The position numbers and the translations under genes are program-made. 64,000 nt of DNA, taken from Delphinapterus leucas. Lineage: Eukaryota; Chordata; Mammalia; Artiodactyla; Monodontidae. Of the stretch, positions 23,891 to 35,055 are shown piece after piece. Each line of letters opens with the position of its first letter. Positions within the stretch are counted from its first letter, which is position 1. Location: NCBI RefSeq assembly GCF_002288925.2, contig NW_022098069.1, positions 71,218,099 to 71,282,098 on the forward strand. The letters run 5' to 3'. Below the pieces are notes generated by a model. It was given only the letters and a program-made list of their open reading frames with translations, ran no database searches and was not told the DNA's origin.

Positions 23891-24706
23891 TTCAACAAAT
23901 ATAAGCTGTTATTACAAATTCTAATGTGAACAGTAGAAAAAAATGTGTCTTCAAACATACAAAGTGACATTTTGAATGTCTGTACTCTTTGCTGGACAGA
24001 AAATATTGAGAAAGAAGTGTCCACATCTATTTAACTCATCCCAGAATCTCCTGGCCTAGCAGAGTATCTAACACAGAGAACTCCTAATGGCCATTCACTG
24101 AGTCAATGAATGATTTAAAGACCAAATTTGTTAGACTATGAGAAGACGGTGGGACTTTATATGGAGTTCCCTCCTACTTGCTGTGAATCCATAGCCAAGT
24201 AGCCAATATTGTATATTGTTTGATGTATAATTGTTATTATATTTAATTAAATTACTTTAAATTGGGGGTTAATAATTCTAGCAGCTTTCTATACTATGAT
24301 TTAATCTTAAGACAATGAACAATCGAAAATGCAAATTCCATATCACTGCAGTTTTTTCTTATGCAACTTGATGACAATCTAGAAGACATTTAAATAGTTA
24401 GATTCAATGGGCATTTCATATTTTTGTGAATATTTGTATTTTTATTATAAAATATGTGTGAAACGATAAAATATTGTTTGTCATTTATTTAAAATATGCA
24501 TTTTGATATATAAAGAATAAAAATTTTAATAAGCTTATGTCTAAGACTTTACATTCATTTTTATCCCCTACTTTTAAAATCTTTTCCTTTGCCTTATTAT
24601 ATGACCAAGTATCTAACTTTTTATAAGATTATAAACTAAAAATAACACTTTTTATGAGCAAAGAGATACTGTTTATCTTATAATTACCAAATGTATGCTT
24701 CATTTA
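23891..24706. other. Unannotated AT-rich sequence
   Basis: A weak plus-strand L2-like tail may lie at about 24020-24120 ('ggcctagcagagtatctaac', 'tcaatgaatgat'). Otherwise nothing recognised. Confidence 0.4.
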
Positions 24707-24932
24707 TCATTTGTGTTTTTTTTCTTTTTTTGCGGTATGCGGGCCTCTCACTGTTGTGGCCTCTCCCGTTGCGGAGCAGAGGCTCCGGACACGCAGGCTC
24801 AGCGGCCATGGCTCACGGGCCTAGACGCTCCGCGGCACGTGGGATCTTCCTGGACCGGGACGCGAACCCGTGTCCCCTGCATCGGCAGGCGGACTCTCAA
24901 CCACTGCGCCACCAGGGAAGCCCTCATTTGTG
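24707..24932 (-). mobile_element. CHR-type SINE, young cetacean form
   Basis: Minus-strand copy of about 208 bp with the cetacean-type tail (here 'gcggtatgcgggcctctcac'). The tRNA-related head is at the right ('aaccactgcgccaccaggga'), with a well-kept B-box region 'gacgcgaacccgtgtcccc'. TSD tcatttgtg at 24707-24715 and 24924-24932. Many CpGs are retained, so it is a recent insertion. Confidence 0.95.
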
Positions 24933-26349
24933 ATTATTAATTAATCTTTCAATGTTTGTTCTTTTTGTTGATATTAGAAATACATTGTTAAAACAAAATA
25001 CTGTCTTTTAAAAAGCAATTCTTTATGTTTTTATATCTTCAAAATTAAGGCATGTCTCATAAGCAAAATATTTACACATAGTGTCTGAAACCAAGACAAG
25101 AACTTTCATTTTTAGTATCGTCCACATTATGGAAGCCTGTTACACAATATGACACAGTAAATGTGTGTTTGCAAAGTGAAGATCTGCCCAATAGTTACCT
25201 CACATTATACAGGGTTATCTGATTGTGTAATGGAAAAACCCCGTCACAGCACATGACACCAGTGTAAGTTTCGAGTTGCTGTGAGAACCTAACTTCTGAA
25301 TCTTCTGATTTTTGTAGGCTTCAACATCTCAGCCTAATGCTGATAGAACGTTGCTACATTTAGACTTACATGCATGTGATCTGTTAATAGGAGTATGTGT
25401 GTATGAATATATAGGTCTGTGTTCACATTCACAGGAAGCCTCAAATACACACACAGGCAGCCCTGCACAGCCATGGAAATCAATGTGTAGATTATCACCA
25501 GTAATTACAGGGAAGAGTCTTGTAAGAGTCCTTGGATCCTAAAGGTAGGTATTAAAGCTAAAATAACATGAGTCAAAGAGAAGAATAGCCTCATATGCTG
25601 TTTTTACATATGGAACAGATTAACTTTAGTAAGTTGGCAACAAATGTATTCTTGCATTCAACTGTCAATCTACTAAATTTTTATTAGCTTCATTAGAATT
25701 TGGCTTCAATTAGGATCCTCTGAGGGGAACAGAGCCATAGGCCCCCAAAACTCAATTTTCTATCAAATATTTCAATATGTTCTGAAATTTAAACTAAAAA
25801 CTGTACTTCATTGGTTGAATGTGCCCTTGAATTAGAAACGTAATTTGTGAATCAGAGCCACATGCTGCATTCTCCGTCCAGTAACCAGCAAAGTAGCAAT
25901 AAAGCCTTACAAAATTATATTAAATAAAATTTCCTTAGGCAAATTTGTCATCATTTAAGTTCATATTCCTAAATGCCAATATGAACATGGCCTGGTAGGG
26001 AAAAGACCTGTATTAGTATTTGGATTTTTATTTTAAATGATTTGCTTATAGAACTGAAAAGCAAAATCTAGGCTGTTAGTCTGAAAAAGTAATAACGTTA
26101 AGCTACTTTCTAAAGGAAATGAAATTTGAGTTAGATAAAAGCAGACTAAAGACCAGGTTTTTCATAAAGCCTTTGTTTACACAGTTTCAACAAACATTTC
26201 CTGAGATTCTATTGGGGGTAAGACTGCCCAAATGATGTCAGATCCAGGATAGTCCTCTATAAGAGAAGGGAAGAAGGGAGAGACAGTTCTGAAGGTTGAC
26301 TGGCCCAAAAAAATGACTTTCTCTGGAGAGCATGAAATTGTGATACTAA
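24933..26349. other. Unannotated sequence
   Basis: No repeat recognised. A segment with acceptor- and donor-like edges at about 25319-25543 was considered and rejected. Confidence 0.45.
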
Positions 26350-26354
26350 AACTC

Positions 26355-26525
26355 ACCAGAGCAATGGTTCTTAAATTTTGATGTATCTTAGAACCACGTG
26401 GGAGACTTATACAAGTACAGAAGTCCTAGTCTTGTCCTCTTGAAGAAGCCTGTGCTTCTGTGTTCTTTATTGGATCTCCAAAAAATTTATTACACAACTT
26501 TGAAGAACAAGTGCATCTGAATGCC
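26355..26525 (+). mobile_element. MER5-like hAT-Charlie DNA transposon fragment
   Basis: The start 'gcaatggttcttaaattttg' resembles the MER5/Charlie terminal inverted repeat. It is followed by 'ttagaaccacgtgggagactt' and 'gaagcctgtgcttctgtgttc', which fit MER5-type interiors. The right terminal repeat is too decayed to place exactly. Confidence 0.5.
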
Positions 26526-27969
26526 TGCACTGAGTAAAGAGGTGGAGCAGAAACACCAACACAAATCTAAGAAGCGATTTGACGTTTGAGCTGTCAGCAA
26601 TGTAGACAGCTCTTTTGATATGGTGGTCAGTGAAAATTCAGAGAGAAAGGGAATAATGTCAGGAAAAGTAGTCCCGTCAAATGGAGAATGATGCTATGAC
26701 CAAACAGTCCAGTCAAAGATGAGTGTACAAGGTCAGGGAAGAGATGGTAAAGACAGAGAAGTATTCAAGAAAGAGAAGGATCCAAGGGCTAGAAGAGATG
26801 AGAGGTAATTGAATCCAGAACTCCACTGCGAAGACTAATTGGAGAAAGGCCATTTTTTTCCCCTTGAGACAAAAAGGAGAAGATGAGTAAAGACAGCGAG
26901 ATTGAGATGTTGGGGGAGATAAGGGGAATACGAGTGCGTCAGTTGTTAAGACACAATAGAAGCAAAGATGGTTGGTTTTACAAGAAGTTGCTTAGTGATA
27001 TAGCAAGAAGACTTACAACATCAAAGTTTGAAGGATCTTATTCTATCACGTTAGTGAGAACATTTTATTAGGCATTTTATACCACATATAAATTTACTGA
27101 AATGAAAGACATACTGGATGATAAATACTAATTTTCTAGTTTGCAAAGGGTTGAAATTTGTACTTTTCATCTCCATTGTATTTTTGCAGTCATCTGAGAT
27201 TGTTCTTTAGCTCATTAATTTGTATGAATGCCAGGTGCATAAACTTCATAAAATAAGCAAGAAAAGAGAGTATTGGTTAGAATTTTTATACTCCAATTAA
27301 ATACACATAATGGGGATAACAGTTAAGAATAAAAATATACTTCCTTTTCTTCTTGATTGATATCCTCTCATGACCTTTGATTATCAAGGCTAATCTAAGC
27401 ATTTTATTTGCTCAGAAAAGTAGAATGGTCTCACATGGGAAGGGAGGGTGCATCAATGATCAGCTTGGTGTCTCAAAATGACTTTCTAGAGTCCATAAAA
27501 TGAAAATAGTTTCCAGGTTTCATTGAAAAGATAATGGTGTTTTAATATTACTTGTATTTTATTTAGCATATCAAAAGCAGAGAAAGAATCCTACTACATG
27601 AGAGAGAACTCAGATTTTGATATGAAGGAATACACAAAAATCTAAATGTCCAGTTCAAGGGAATTATAGAAAGAAAAAGGGCACCGAAATAGAGGAAGGG
27701 CAGAGAGAGGATAAGTACGTAAACCACAGAATTGGACTCCTGTGTGCCTTCTCATTTGCAGTCTGCAGTCCTAGAGCTGAGACTGGGAAAGGTTGAGGAG
27801 TGAAAAGCAGGGTTTCCCATCTGCGACTCTTGGAGGAGTCTGCCTTGCAGGATTCTCTGTTTATTAACTGGTATAGGAAAATTTGAGTAAAATTAATAGT
27901 TGACAAGGTTGAGCAGATGGAGAGCATATGATTATTCCCTAACCTCTCTAACTCCAACCGCTACATATA
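26526..27969. other. Unannotated sequence
   Basis: No repeat, exon or RNA gene recognised; purine-rich around 26640-26960. Confidence 0.45.
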
Positions 27970-28327
27970 CACACACTCTTTTTTTGTTTTAATTTATTTA
28001 TTTTATTTATTTAGTTTTGGCTGCGTTGGGTCTTCATTGCTGTGTGTGGGCTTTCTCTAGTTGCGGCAAGCCAGGGCTACTCTTCGTTATTGTGTGCAGG
28101 CTTCTCATTGTGGTGGCTTCTCTTGTTGCAGATCACGGGCTCTAGGCGCGTGGGCTTCAGTAGTTGTGGCTCCCCTGTTCTAGAGTGCAGGCTCAGTAGG
28201 TGTGGCGCACAGGCTTAGTTGCTCCGCGGCATGTGAGATCTTCCTGGACTAGGGCTCGAACCCGTGTCCCCTGCATTGACAGGCAGATTCATAACCACTG
28301 CACCACCAGGGAAACCCACACACTCTT
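27970..28327 (-). mobile_element. CHR-type SINE, long older form
   Basis: Minus-strand copy with a T/A-rich left tail ('atttatttattttattta'), the long-form 'ggctgcgttgggtcttc' segment, and the tRNA-like head at the right ('aaccactgcaccaccaggga'). TSD cacacactctt, 11 bp, at 27970-27980 and 28317-28327. Confidence 0.93.
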
Positions 28328-28549
28328 GAGTGGCATGGAAATGCCAAAAGTCCACACATGTCTTGGAGTAAGAGCTGACAGTGCTGGACTGGTGAGTCTA
28401 CCAGAGAGGATAGAACATCTGGAGTGAAATGATACAAAGCAGCAAAGCAGAAGCACATCAAAACCTCAGGAACAGGAGGTAATTCCATCCAGAATCAAGA
28501 TGCAGTAAAGTCAATAGGGGTAACTACTGAGTTCTAACCAATCTGGGAG

Positions 28550-28700
28550 TGGAGATAAATTCATTCATTAAATATTTATTGGCTACCCACTGTATGGCAC
28601 TCATTGTTCTAAAAATTGGGACTATAGCAGTAAAGATATCAATCTTCTCCTAACCATGGAGCTTAGATTCTGGTGGTAGGAAACATAATTTTTGACACAA
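28550..28700 (-). mobile_element. L2 3' fragment
   Basis: Reverse of the L2 3' end: 'tcattcattaaatatttatt' (near 28562), 'ctgtatggcactcattgttcta' (28591-28612), 'atggagcttagattctggtgg' (28656-28676). Confidence 0.75.
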
Positions 28701-28888
28701 GCAACTGGGAAAGACTGTGATGTGAATATTTTTTTGAGAAGGTCTGCGTGAAGGTAGGGAGTTAAGAGTCCCAATGTATGTTTACTATTTTCTATCAGTG
28801 GCTACATATCCTTTGATGCCCATAAGAGGCAAAACTAACAGGTGTACAGGGATATTTCTATGAAGTTCAAAGGAGTCAGAATATATAT

Positions 28889-29111
28889 AAAAACATATTG
28901 TCAGGGACTTCCCTGGCAGTCCAGTGGTTAAGACTTCACATTCCAATGCAGCGGATACTGGTTTGATCCCTGGTTGGCGAGCTAAGATCCCACATGCCTC
29001 GAAGCCAAAAAACCAAAACATAAAACAGAAGCAATATTGTAACAAATTCAATAAAGACTTTAAAAATAGTCCACATCAAAAAAAAAATCTTTAAGAAAAA
29101 AAACATATTGT
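28889..29111 (+). mobile_element. CHR-type SINE with 'aataaagacttt' tail
   Basis: Plus strand. Head 'gggacttccctggcagtcca' at 28904, B-box-like 'ggtttgatccctggtt' near 28960, then the characteristic tail segment 'caatattgtaacaaattca' and an A-run. TSD aaaaacatattgt, 13 bp, at 28889-28901 and 29099-29111. Confidence 0.93.
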
Positions 29112-29685
29112 AATAGATCTGAGGGCCTAATTCTTCCTAGACACACAAGGTAAAGTAGACCTGTCCCCCAATCCATTCAGACACCATTTGAGAAAAGCAC
29201 AGAGGAGGGGAAATTTAAAAGACTGAATACATATCCAAAAAATGCCAAGCTGTTTAAAGGTCTGAATAATTTATTGGAGTAGTCTGAATTTACCTTTAGA
29301 GCCTCAGTAGGAACTTCAATTAAAACATTATATTACATAGTGCAAAAGAAAATTTAGCTTCTGTATTTCCTATATCAAATCCCACCTTTCATGTTTCCAT
29401 TTCAATGGATAGTGGGTAAAATAATTAATTTCTCCCTATTTATCCAATATTCTTATGTTAGTTTAACTGCTTTGTGTTAATAAGTTAATTGAGCTACATG
29501 GTAAAAGCCAGCATTTTTATTTTGACTAGAAAAAAATATAAAAGGCCAATAAACCCTAATAGTACTTGCTGCCAGTGCATGAATTTACACGGATGATAAT
29601 GACAAGATGAAGAATGAGTAGAGGGGGAAAAGGAGGAGTAGAAAAAATAAAATAGGATGGTAGTTTTCTGGGAATAAATTCTTTT
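29112..29685. other. Unannotated AT-rich sequence
   Basis: Nothing recognised. Confidence 0.5.
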
Positions 29686-29689
29686 CATC

Positions 29690-30010
29690 TTTCATTGATA
29701 CAAAAATATTTATTGATTGATATTTATTGAGAATGGACCATTTACCACTATAGTTCCAGAGGATCAAATATGGTGATGGATAACTTAGAACAATTTCCTG
29801 CTTTCATGGCATTTAATGTTTTGTCAGTGAGACAGATAATAAGTAATAAATAAGTAGGCAAATTAAAAAAATTATAATGTCAGTGATAATTGTTCTGAGA
29901 CTAGAGTTTAGTAAGGGGATAGAAACTGTGGGGCAGGGTGCAAATTCTCTTAGATAAGGTAGTTAGAAAAGGCTTCTCTGATGTGGTGGCACTTGTGAAG
30001 AGATATCAAA
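29690..30010 (-). mobile_element. L2 3' fragment
   Basis: Reverse L2 order: 'aatatttattgattgatatttattgag' (29705-29731), 'tttcatggcatttaatgtttt' near 29802, 'agacagataataagtaataaataag' (29830-29854), then 'ggcttctctgatgtggtggc' near 29970. Confidence 0.65.
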
Positions 30011-30388
30011 TATGAGACTTTATTACAGGCCCATGGCTTTATTTCTATTACAGATAGATAAATAGATGATAGAGATAGGTAGATACAGATATTAGAAAAA
30101 CTAGTTGAAGAAATTTGTTAGCCATAACTGTTCTTGTCTTTCAAAGTATTAGGCCATAGAAATGTGTGTCCTCAAAATTGTGATGTACATTTTTGTTTTG
30201 TGACACACTTTCAGTTTCTAGTTCTATTCGCAAAGAGCTTGGAAGGCACTATGTGGTCCTAACAACTAGTAAAATACTTAGTTTATTCAATTATGTATGC
30301 TTTTGTATATATCATAGGTATAGCTATGCTTATATATATATAAGTGAGATGAACGACAGCAATGATACCAGGGATGGGAGGGAGGAAT
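30011..30388. other. Unannotated sequence
   Basis: Contains short GATA-like tandem units near 30053-30085. Otherwise nothing recognised. Confidence 0.5.
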
Positions 30389-30760
30389 AAGGATTATTAT
30401 TTTTTTTTAAGATTTAATTTTTTAAATTAATTTATTTATTTTGGCTGCATTGGGTCTTTGTTGCTGCACAAGCTTTCTCTAGTTGTGGTGAGCGGGGGCC
30501 ACCCTTTGTCGGGCTTCTCCTTGGGTTGGCTTCTCTTGTTGAGGAGCGTGGGCTCCAGGAGTGCAGGCTTCAGTAGTTGCAGCCTGCAGGCTCAGTGGTT
30601 GTGGCTCACGGGCTCTAGAGCACAGGCTCGGTAGGTCTGGCACACGGGCTTAGTTGCTCCACGGCATGTGGGATCTTCCAGGACCAGGGCTCGAACACAT
30701 GTCCCCTGCATTGGCAGGCAGATTCTTATCCGCTGCACCACCAGGGAAGTCCCAAGGATT
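30389..30760 (-). mobile_element. CHR-type SINE, long older form
   Basis: Minus-strand copy with 'ggctgcattgggtctttgtt' near 30443 and tRNA-like head at the right ('ccgctgcaccaccaggga'). Short TSD aaggatt at 30389-30395 and 30754-30760. Confidence 0.9.
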
Positions 30761-30764
30761 GCCT

Positions 30765-31200
30765 TCATGTTATAAGGTAGTCATACTCCCCCTGAAGTGA
30801 CATAGTGTTATTTAGAAGTGGACTTGGATTAGCTATAAATGTGTATTGCAAACTACAGGGCAACTACTAAAAGTAAGTTTTATTTTAAAGTAGAACTGAT
30901 ATTTTTTTGTGTGTCTTATCCTATCTATTTTATTTTATTTTTTTTAGGACACTGCTGTCAATTAAAAGAGACTTAATAGTTGTAACAACCAAATGCAATG
31001 TGTGGAACTTGTTTGGAACTGATTTAAACCAACTAACTGTAAAAAAAATTGTGAAACAATTGGGGAAATTTTAGTATGGACTGGGTATTATGTGACAAGA
31101 AGGCTGTGTTTGATAATTTTGTTAGTTGTGATGATGGTCCTGGGGTTATACAAGAGAATTTCCATATTTTAAAGTGATAAATACTAAACATATTAAGGGA
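30765..31200 (+). mobile_element. Old L1 3' end fragment and possible L1 5' relic
   Basis: From about 30940 to 31190 the block 'caaccaaatgcaatgtgtgg' followed by 'ctgggtattatgtgac' and 'atggtcctggggttatacaa' resembles an old L1M 3' end. The preceding 'gtattgcaaactacagggcaactacta' (30843-30869) resembles an L1 5' region and could be the upstream start of the L1 below. Edges are uncertain. Confidence 0.5.
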
Positions 31201-32506
31201 GTTGGAAAGAAAAACAAACAAAAGAGAGGGGAGAATCCTTTGATAAATAGGGGTAAAAGAGTTTTAATGGTTTCTAATATCTGAATGAATAAACATATAA
31301 TTTATCTAAAAAGAAAAGCACAACTGATATGCAAAGAAAATAGAAAAAAGGGAAACATGAAATTCTCATTTAAAACCATAAAAAGCAGATAAAGAGTGGA
31401 AGGCAAAAATAAAAAGTGGAACAAAGAACAAGGGCAACAAATAGAAAACAGTAATGAATATGATAGTCATTAATCTGATTATATCAATAATTGTTTAGAA
31501 CATCAATGGACCAACTAAAAGGCAGAGATTGTCACAGTGGATCAAAAACAAGGCACAACTACATGTTGTCTGCACAAAGCCCACTTTATATAGTAAGACA
31601 AATAGATTAAAATTAAATGGATAGAAATTGTTTGAGTGGAGTAAGTTTTGTCAATCTTTAAAAATCTTTCTTATATGAAGCCATAATATATTTTCCTGCT
31701 AACTGTTTAATATCTGATCTATGAACTGACAAATAATCATAAAATTATATTTCCATGAAAAAAGTAAATGATTAGAGAAAAATATACCATGCTCACACTA
31801 ATAAAAAGAAACCAAGAGTAGCCAAGTTAATTGCAGAGAGAGCAGACTTCACTAAGGAAAGTTATAAGGGATAAAGAAGAGCATTACATAGTGATAAAGG
31901 TGCAATTCATCAAGAAAGCATAATAATTCTTAATGTGTGTGTACCTAACAACAGAGCATCAAACTACACGTGGCAAAAACTGATGGACTTGCAAGGAGAA
32001 ATAGATGAATTCATTATCATAGTTGGAGACTTCAACACTGCTCTCTCAGAAATGGACATACCTAGCAGGCAGAAAATCAGTAAGAATATAGCTGAACATA
32101 ACAACACGATCAAGCAACTGGATAGAATTAACATCTATAGATACTTCATCCAACAACAGGGAATTACACTTTTTTCTCAAGTTGACGTGGAATATTTGCC
32201 AAGATAGACATCCTGGCACATAAAACGCACTCTAACAAATTGAACGGAACAGAAATCAGACAATGTCTGCTCTCAGATCACAATGGAATTAAAGTAGAAA
32301 TCAATGACAGAAAGATAACTGGAAAACCCCAAAATACGTGGAGAATAAGCAACACACCTCTAAATAACACATAGGTCAAAGAAGAAATCTCAAGAGAAAT
32401 TTAAAAATATTTTGAACTAAATAAGAATGAAAATACTACTTATCAAAATTTGTGGAATGCAATGAAAGCAGTGCTTAGGAGGGAAATTTGTAGCACTGAA
32501 TGCATA

Positions 32507-33362
32507 CACGGTAGTCCCCCTTGTTTGTGGGGGATTTGTTCTTCTTGGATCCCCCAGTGGATGTGTGAAACTGTGTATAGTACCAAACCCTATACATACT
32601 ATATTTTTTCTATATACGCATGTTTATGACAAAAATTAATTTATAATTTGGGCACAGTAAGAGATTAACAACAACTAATAATAAAATTATAACAATGTAC
32701 TGTGATAAAAGTTATGTGAATGTGGCCTCTCTCTTTCTCTCTACCTCTTAAAATATCTTATTGTACAAATTTAATGCTTTTTCCATTTTAACTAAGCACT
32801 TACCATGCACTGTGGTTGTAATTTTGGGGGTTTGAGGTGCAACAGCAATACTAGCACAAATTTCTTTCTCCTTCTTCACAGTTTCATGGACAGAAGATCC
32901 GTTCTTACTGGAGATCATAGCAACTTCGCATATGACTTTTTTTTTCCCTCTCCTAATTAAGTTGAGAACTTTCACATTTTCACTTAAAGAAGCACTTTAT
33001 GGCTTCTCTTGGCATATATGAGTTGCTAGCATTATTACTCTTGCACTTTGGGGCCTTTAGAAAGTAAAACAAATGTTACTTGAACACAAGCACTGTGATA
33101 CCTGGACAGCTGAAAAGGCTACTAAATGACTAAGGGGTGGGATATGCTGGACAATGGGGTGATTCACATCCTGGGTGGGACAGAGCAGGACAGTGTGGAA
33201 AAGTTCGAGGTTTCTCCACACTACTCAGAATTTAAAATTTTTGAATTGTCTATTTCTGGATTTTCCCACTTAATATTTTCCGACCACTTAATATTTTCTG
33301 ATCATTGTTGACATCAGGTAACTGAAACCATGGAAAGTGAAATTGAGGAGGGAAGGGGCTAG
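32507..33362 (-). mobile_element. Tigger-type (pogo-like) DNA transposon, internally deleted
   Basis: Ends are 'ggtagtcccccttg' (left) and the decayed inverse 'ggagggaaggggcta' (right), with TA dinucleotides flanking, as for Tc1/mariner-Tigger elements. The L1 sequence resumes directly after it ('gaatgcata' left, 'ttagaaaagaag' right), which proves nesting. Read on the minus strand it holds the 5' non-coding region and the start of a Tigger transposase, then skips to the other end. At about 0.86 kb it is much shorter than a full Tigger1 (about 2.4 kb). Confidence 0.85.
32748..32975 (-). pseudogene. Tigger transposase N-terminal remnant
   Basis: A 75-codon open stretch reads 'KVLNLIRRGKKKVICEVAMI', continues with 'ETVKKEKEICASIAVAPQTP' and ends 'KCLVKMEKALNLYNKIF'. 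It corresponds to the CENP-B-like N-terminal DNA-binding (helix-turn-helix) part of pogo/Tigger transposases. The region just upstream on the minus strand (to about 33055) has the family's start in another frame, so there is a frameshift. The DDE catalytic domain is missing entirely. The product would be non-functional. Confidence 0.85.
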
Positions 33363-34239
33363 TATTAGAAAAGAAGAAAAGTCTAAAATTAATTATCTAA
33401 GTTTCCACCTTGGAAAACTAGGAACAGAAGAGTAAATTAAATCCAAACTAAGCAAATGAAAAGTAAGAATAATTAGAACAGAAATCAATGAAATTGAGAA
33501 TAGGAAATCATAGAGAAAATCAATAAAACCAAAAAGTGGTTCTTTGAAAAGATCAACAAATCAATAAGCCTCTGGCCAGGGTAACTAAGAAAAAAAGAAT
33601 GAGGGCACAAATTACTAATATTAGAGTGAAAAATGGACACCACTACAGATCCTATGAGCATTGAAAGGATAAAAATAGAATACTATGAATAACTCTATGC
33701 CCACAAATTTGACAATCTAGATGAAATGGACTAATTCCTTGAAAGACACAATTGGCCTAAACTCACATCAGAAAAAAGAAAAAAAGTCTGAATAGGCCTC
33801 TATCTATTAAAGAAATCAGATTGATAATTAGTAACCTTCTAAAACAGAAAGCACCAAATTCAGATGAGTTCACTGGTGAATTCTACCAAATATTTAAGAA
33901 AAATGTATACCAACTCACTACAATCTCTTTCAGAGGTTAAAAGCAGAGAAAATACTTCTTAATTCATTCCATGAGGCCAGTATTACCTTAATACCAAATC
34001 CAGACAAAGACATCACAAGACAACTACAGAACAATATTTCTCATGAACAAGGATCCCAAAATGCTCAACAAAATACTAGTAAATCAAATCTAAAAATATA
34101 CTATGACCAAGGGGAATTTATCCCAAGTATGCAAGGCTGTTTCAACATTCGAAAATCAATCACTGTAACTTATGACATCAACAGACTAAAAAAGAAAAAT
34201 CACATGATTATACCAATAGATGCCAAGAAAGAATTTGAC

Positions 34240-34618
34240 AAAATCCAACACCCCTGGACTTCCCTGGTGGCGCAGTGGTTAAGAATCCACCTGCTAATGC
34301 AGGGGACATGGGTTCAAGCCCTGGTCCAGGAAGATCCCACATACCATGGAGCAACTAAGCCCATGTGCCACAACTACTGAGCCTGTGCTCTAGAGCCCGT
34401 GAGCCACAACTATTGAAGCCTGCATGCCACAACTACTGAAGGCCGTGCACTTAGAGCCCATGATCTGCAACAAGAGAAGCCACTGCAATGAGAAGCCCGC
34501 CCACCGCAAGGAAGAGTAGTCCCCACTTGCCGCAACTAGAGAAAGCCAGCACGCAGCAATGAAGACCCAACACAGCCAAAAATATAATTAATTAATTAAA
34601 AAAAAATCCAACACCCCT
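34240..34618 (+). mobile_element. CHR-type SINE, long older form, inside L1
   Basis: Plus strand: 'tggacttccctggtggcgca' head, B-box-like 'gggttcaagccctggtcc', long-form body, AT-rich tail. The TSD is 16 bp (aaaatccaacacccct at 34240-34255 and 34603-34618) and is itself L1 ORF2 sequence coding 'KIQHP', so the SINE entered the L1 after the L1 was in place. Confidence 0.96.
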
Positions 34619-35055
34619 TCATGATAAAGATTCTCAGTAAAATAGGAATTGGGGGAATCTTTCTCAACTTGATAAAGTCTATCTACAAAAGACCTACAGC
34701 TAACATCATACTTAGTGGTGAGAAACTCGAAACTTTCACACTAAGATCAGGTGCAAGGCAAGAATGTGTATCCTCACCACTCATTTTCAGCATAGTACTG
34801 AAGGATACATGTCATTATATATTTGTCCAAACCCACAGATTGCACCGAGAGTAAGCCCTAAGGTAAACTATGGACTTTGGGTGATGAAGATGTGTCAATG
34901 TAGGTTCACCTTTGGTAACAAATGTACCATTCTGTTCTGGTGAGTGATGTTGATAATGGGGGAGACTATACATGTTCAGGGTAGGGGGCATATGGGAAAT
35001 CTCTGTACCTTCCTCTAAATTTTGTTACTCTAAAAAATCTTTTAAAAGAAACAAG

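Larger units (their letters stand above)
31620..34803 (+). pseudogene. Remnant of L1 ORF2 in the old nested L1
   Basis: Collinear ORF2 relics, split by two later insertions. The endonuclease block retains the conserved G-D-F-N ('VIVGDFNTALSEMD'-like) residues. Reverse-transcriptase relics include 'MQGCFNIRKSIT' (34129-34164), 'IIPIDAKKEFDKIQHP' (split by the SINE after 34250), and 'KIGIGGIFLNLIKSIYKRPTANIILSGEKLETFTLRSGARQE' (34636-34761). The catalytic F-A-D-D block is absent because of the deletion at about 34803. No functional product is expected. Confidence 0.85.
31330..35055 (+). mobile_element. Old L1 interrupted by Tigger and a SINE, with internal deletion
   Basis: Inter-ORF region (31380-31500), ORF2 endonuclease region (31935-32207, with 'VGDFNTALSEMD'), then the linker and reverse-transcriptase N-side (33360-34250), then the palm region (34621-34803, 'SGARQE'). 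ORF2 then jumps directly into the L1 3' UTR ('aacccacagattgcacc' near 34830, 'aaactatggactttgggtgat' near 34864) and the 3' end near 35050. The rest of the reverse transcriptase and C-terminal domain is deleted. A Tigger-type transposon (32507-33362) and a CHR SINE (34256-34602) are nested inside. Many stops; long dead. Confidence 0.9.

Noticed and set aside
25319..25543. Segment with an acceptor-like 'gatttttgtag' and donor-like 'aaaggtaggt'.
   Set aside because: All frames carry stops near the donor, the donor is only moderate, and nothing in it resembles a known protein.
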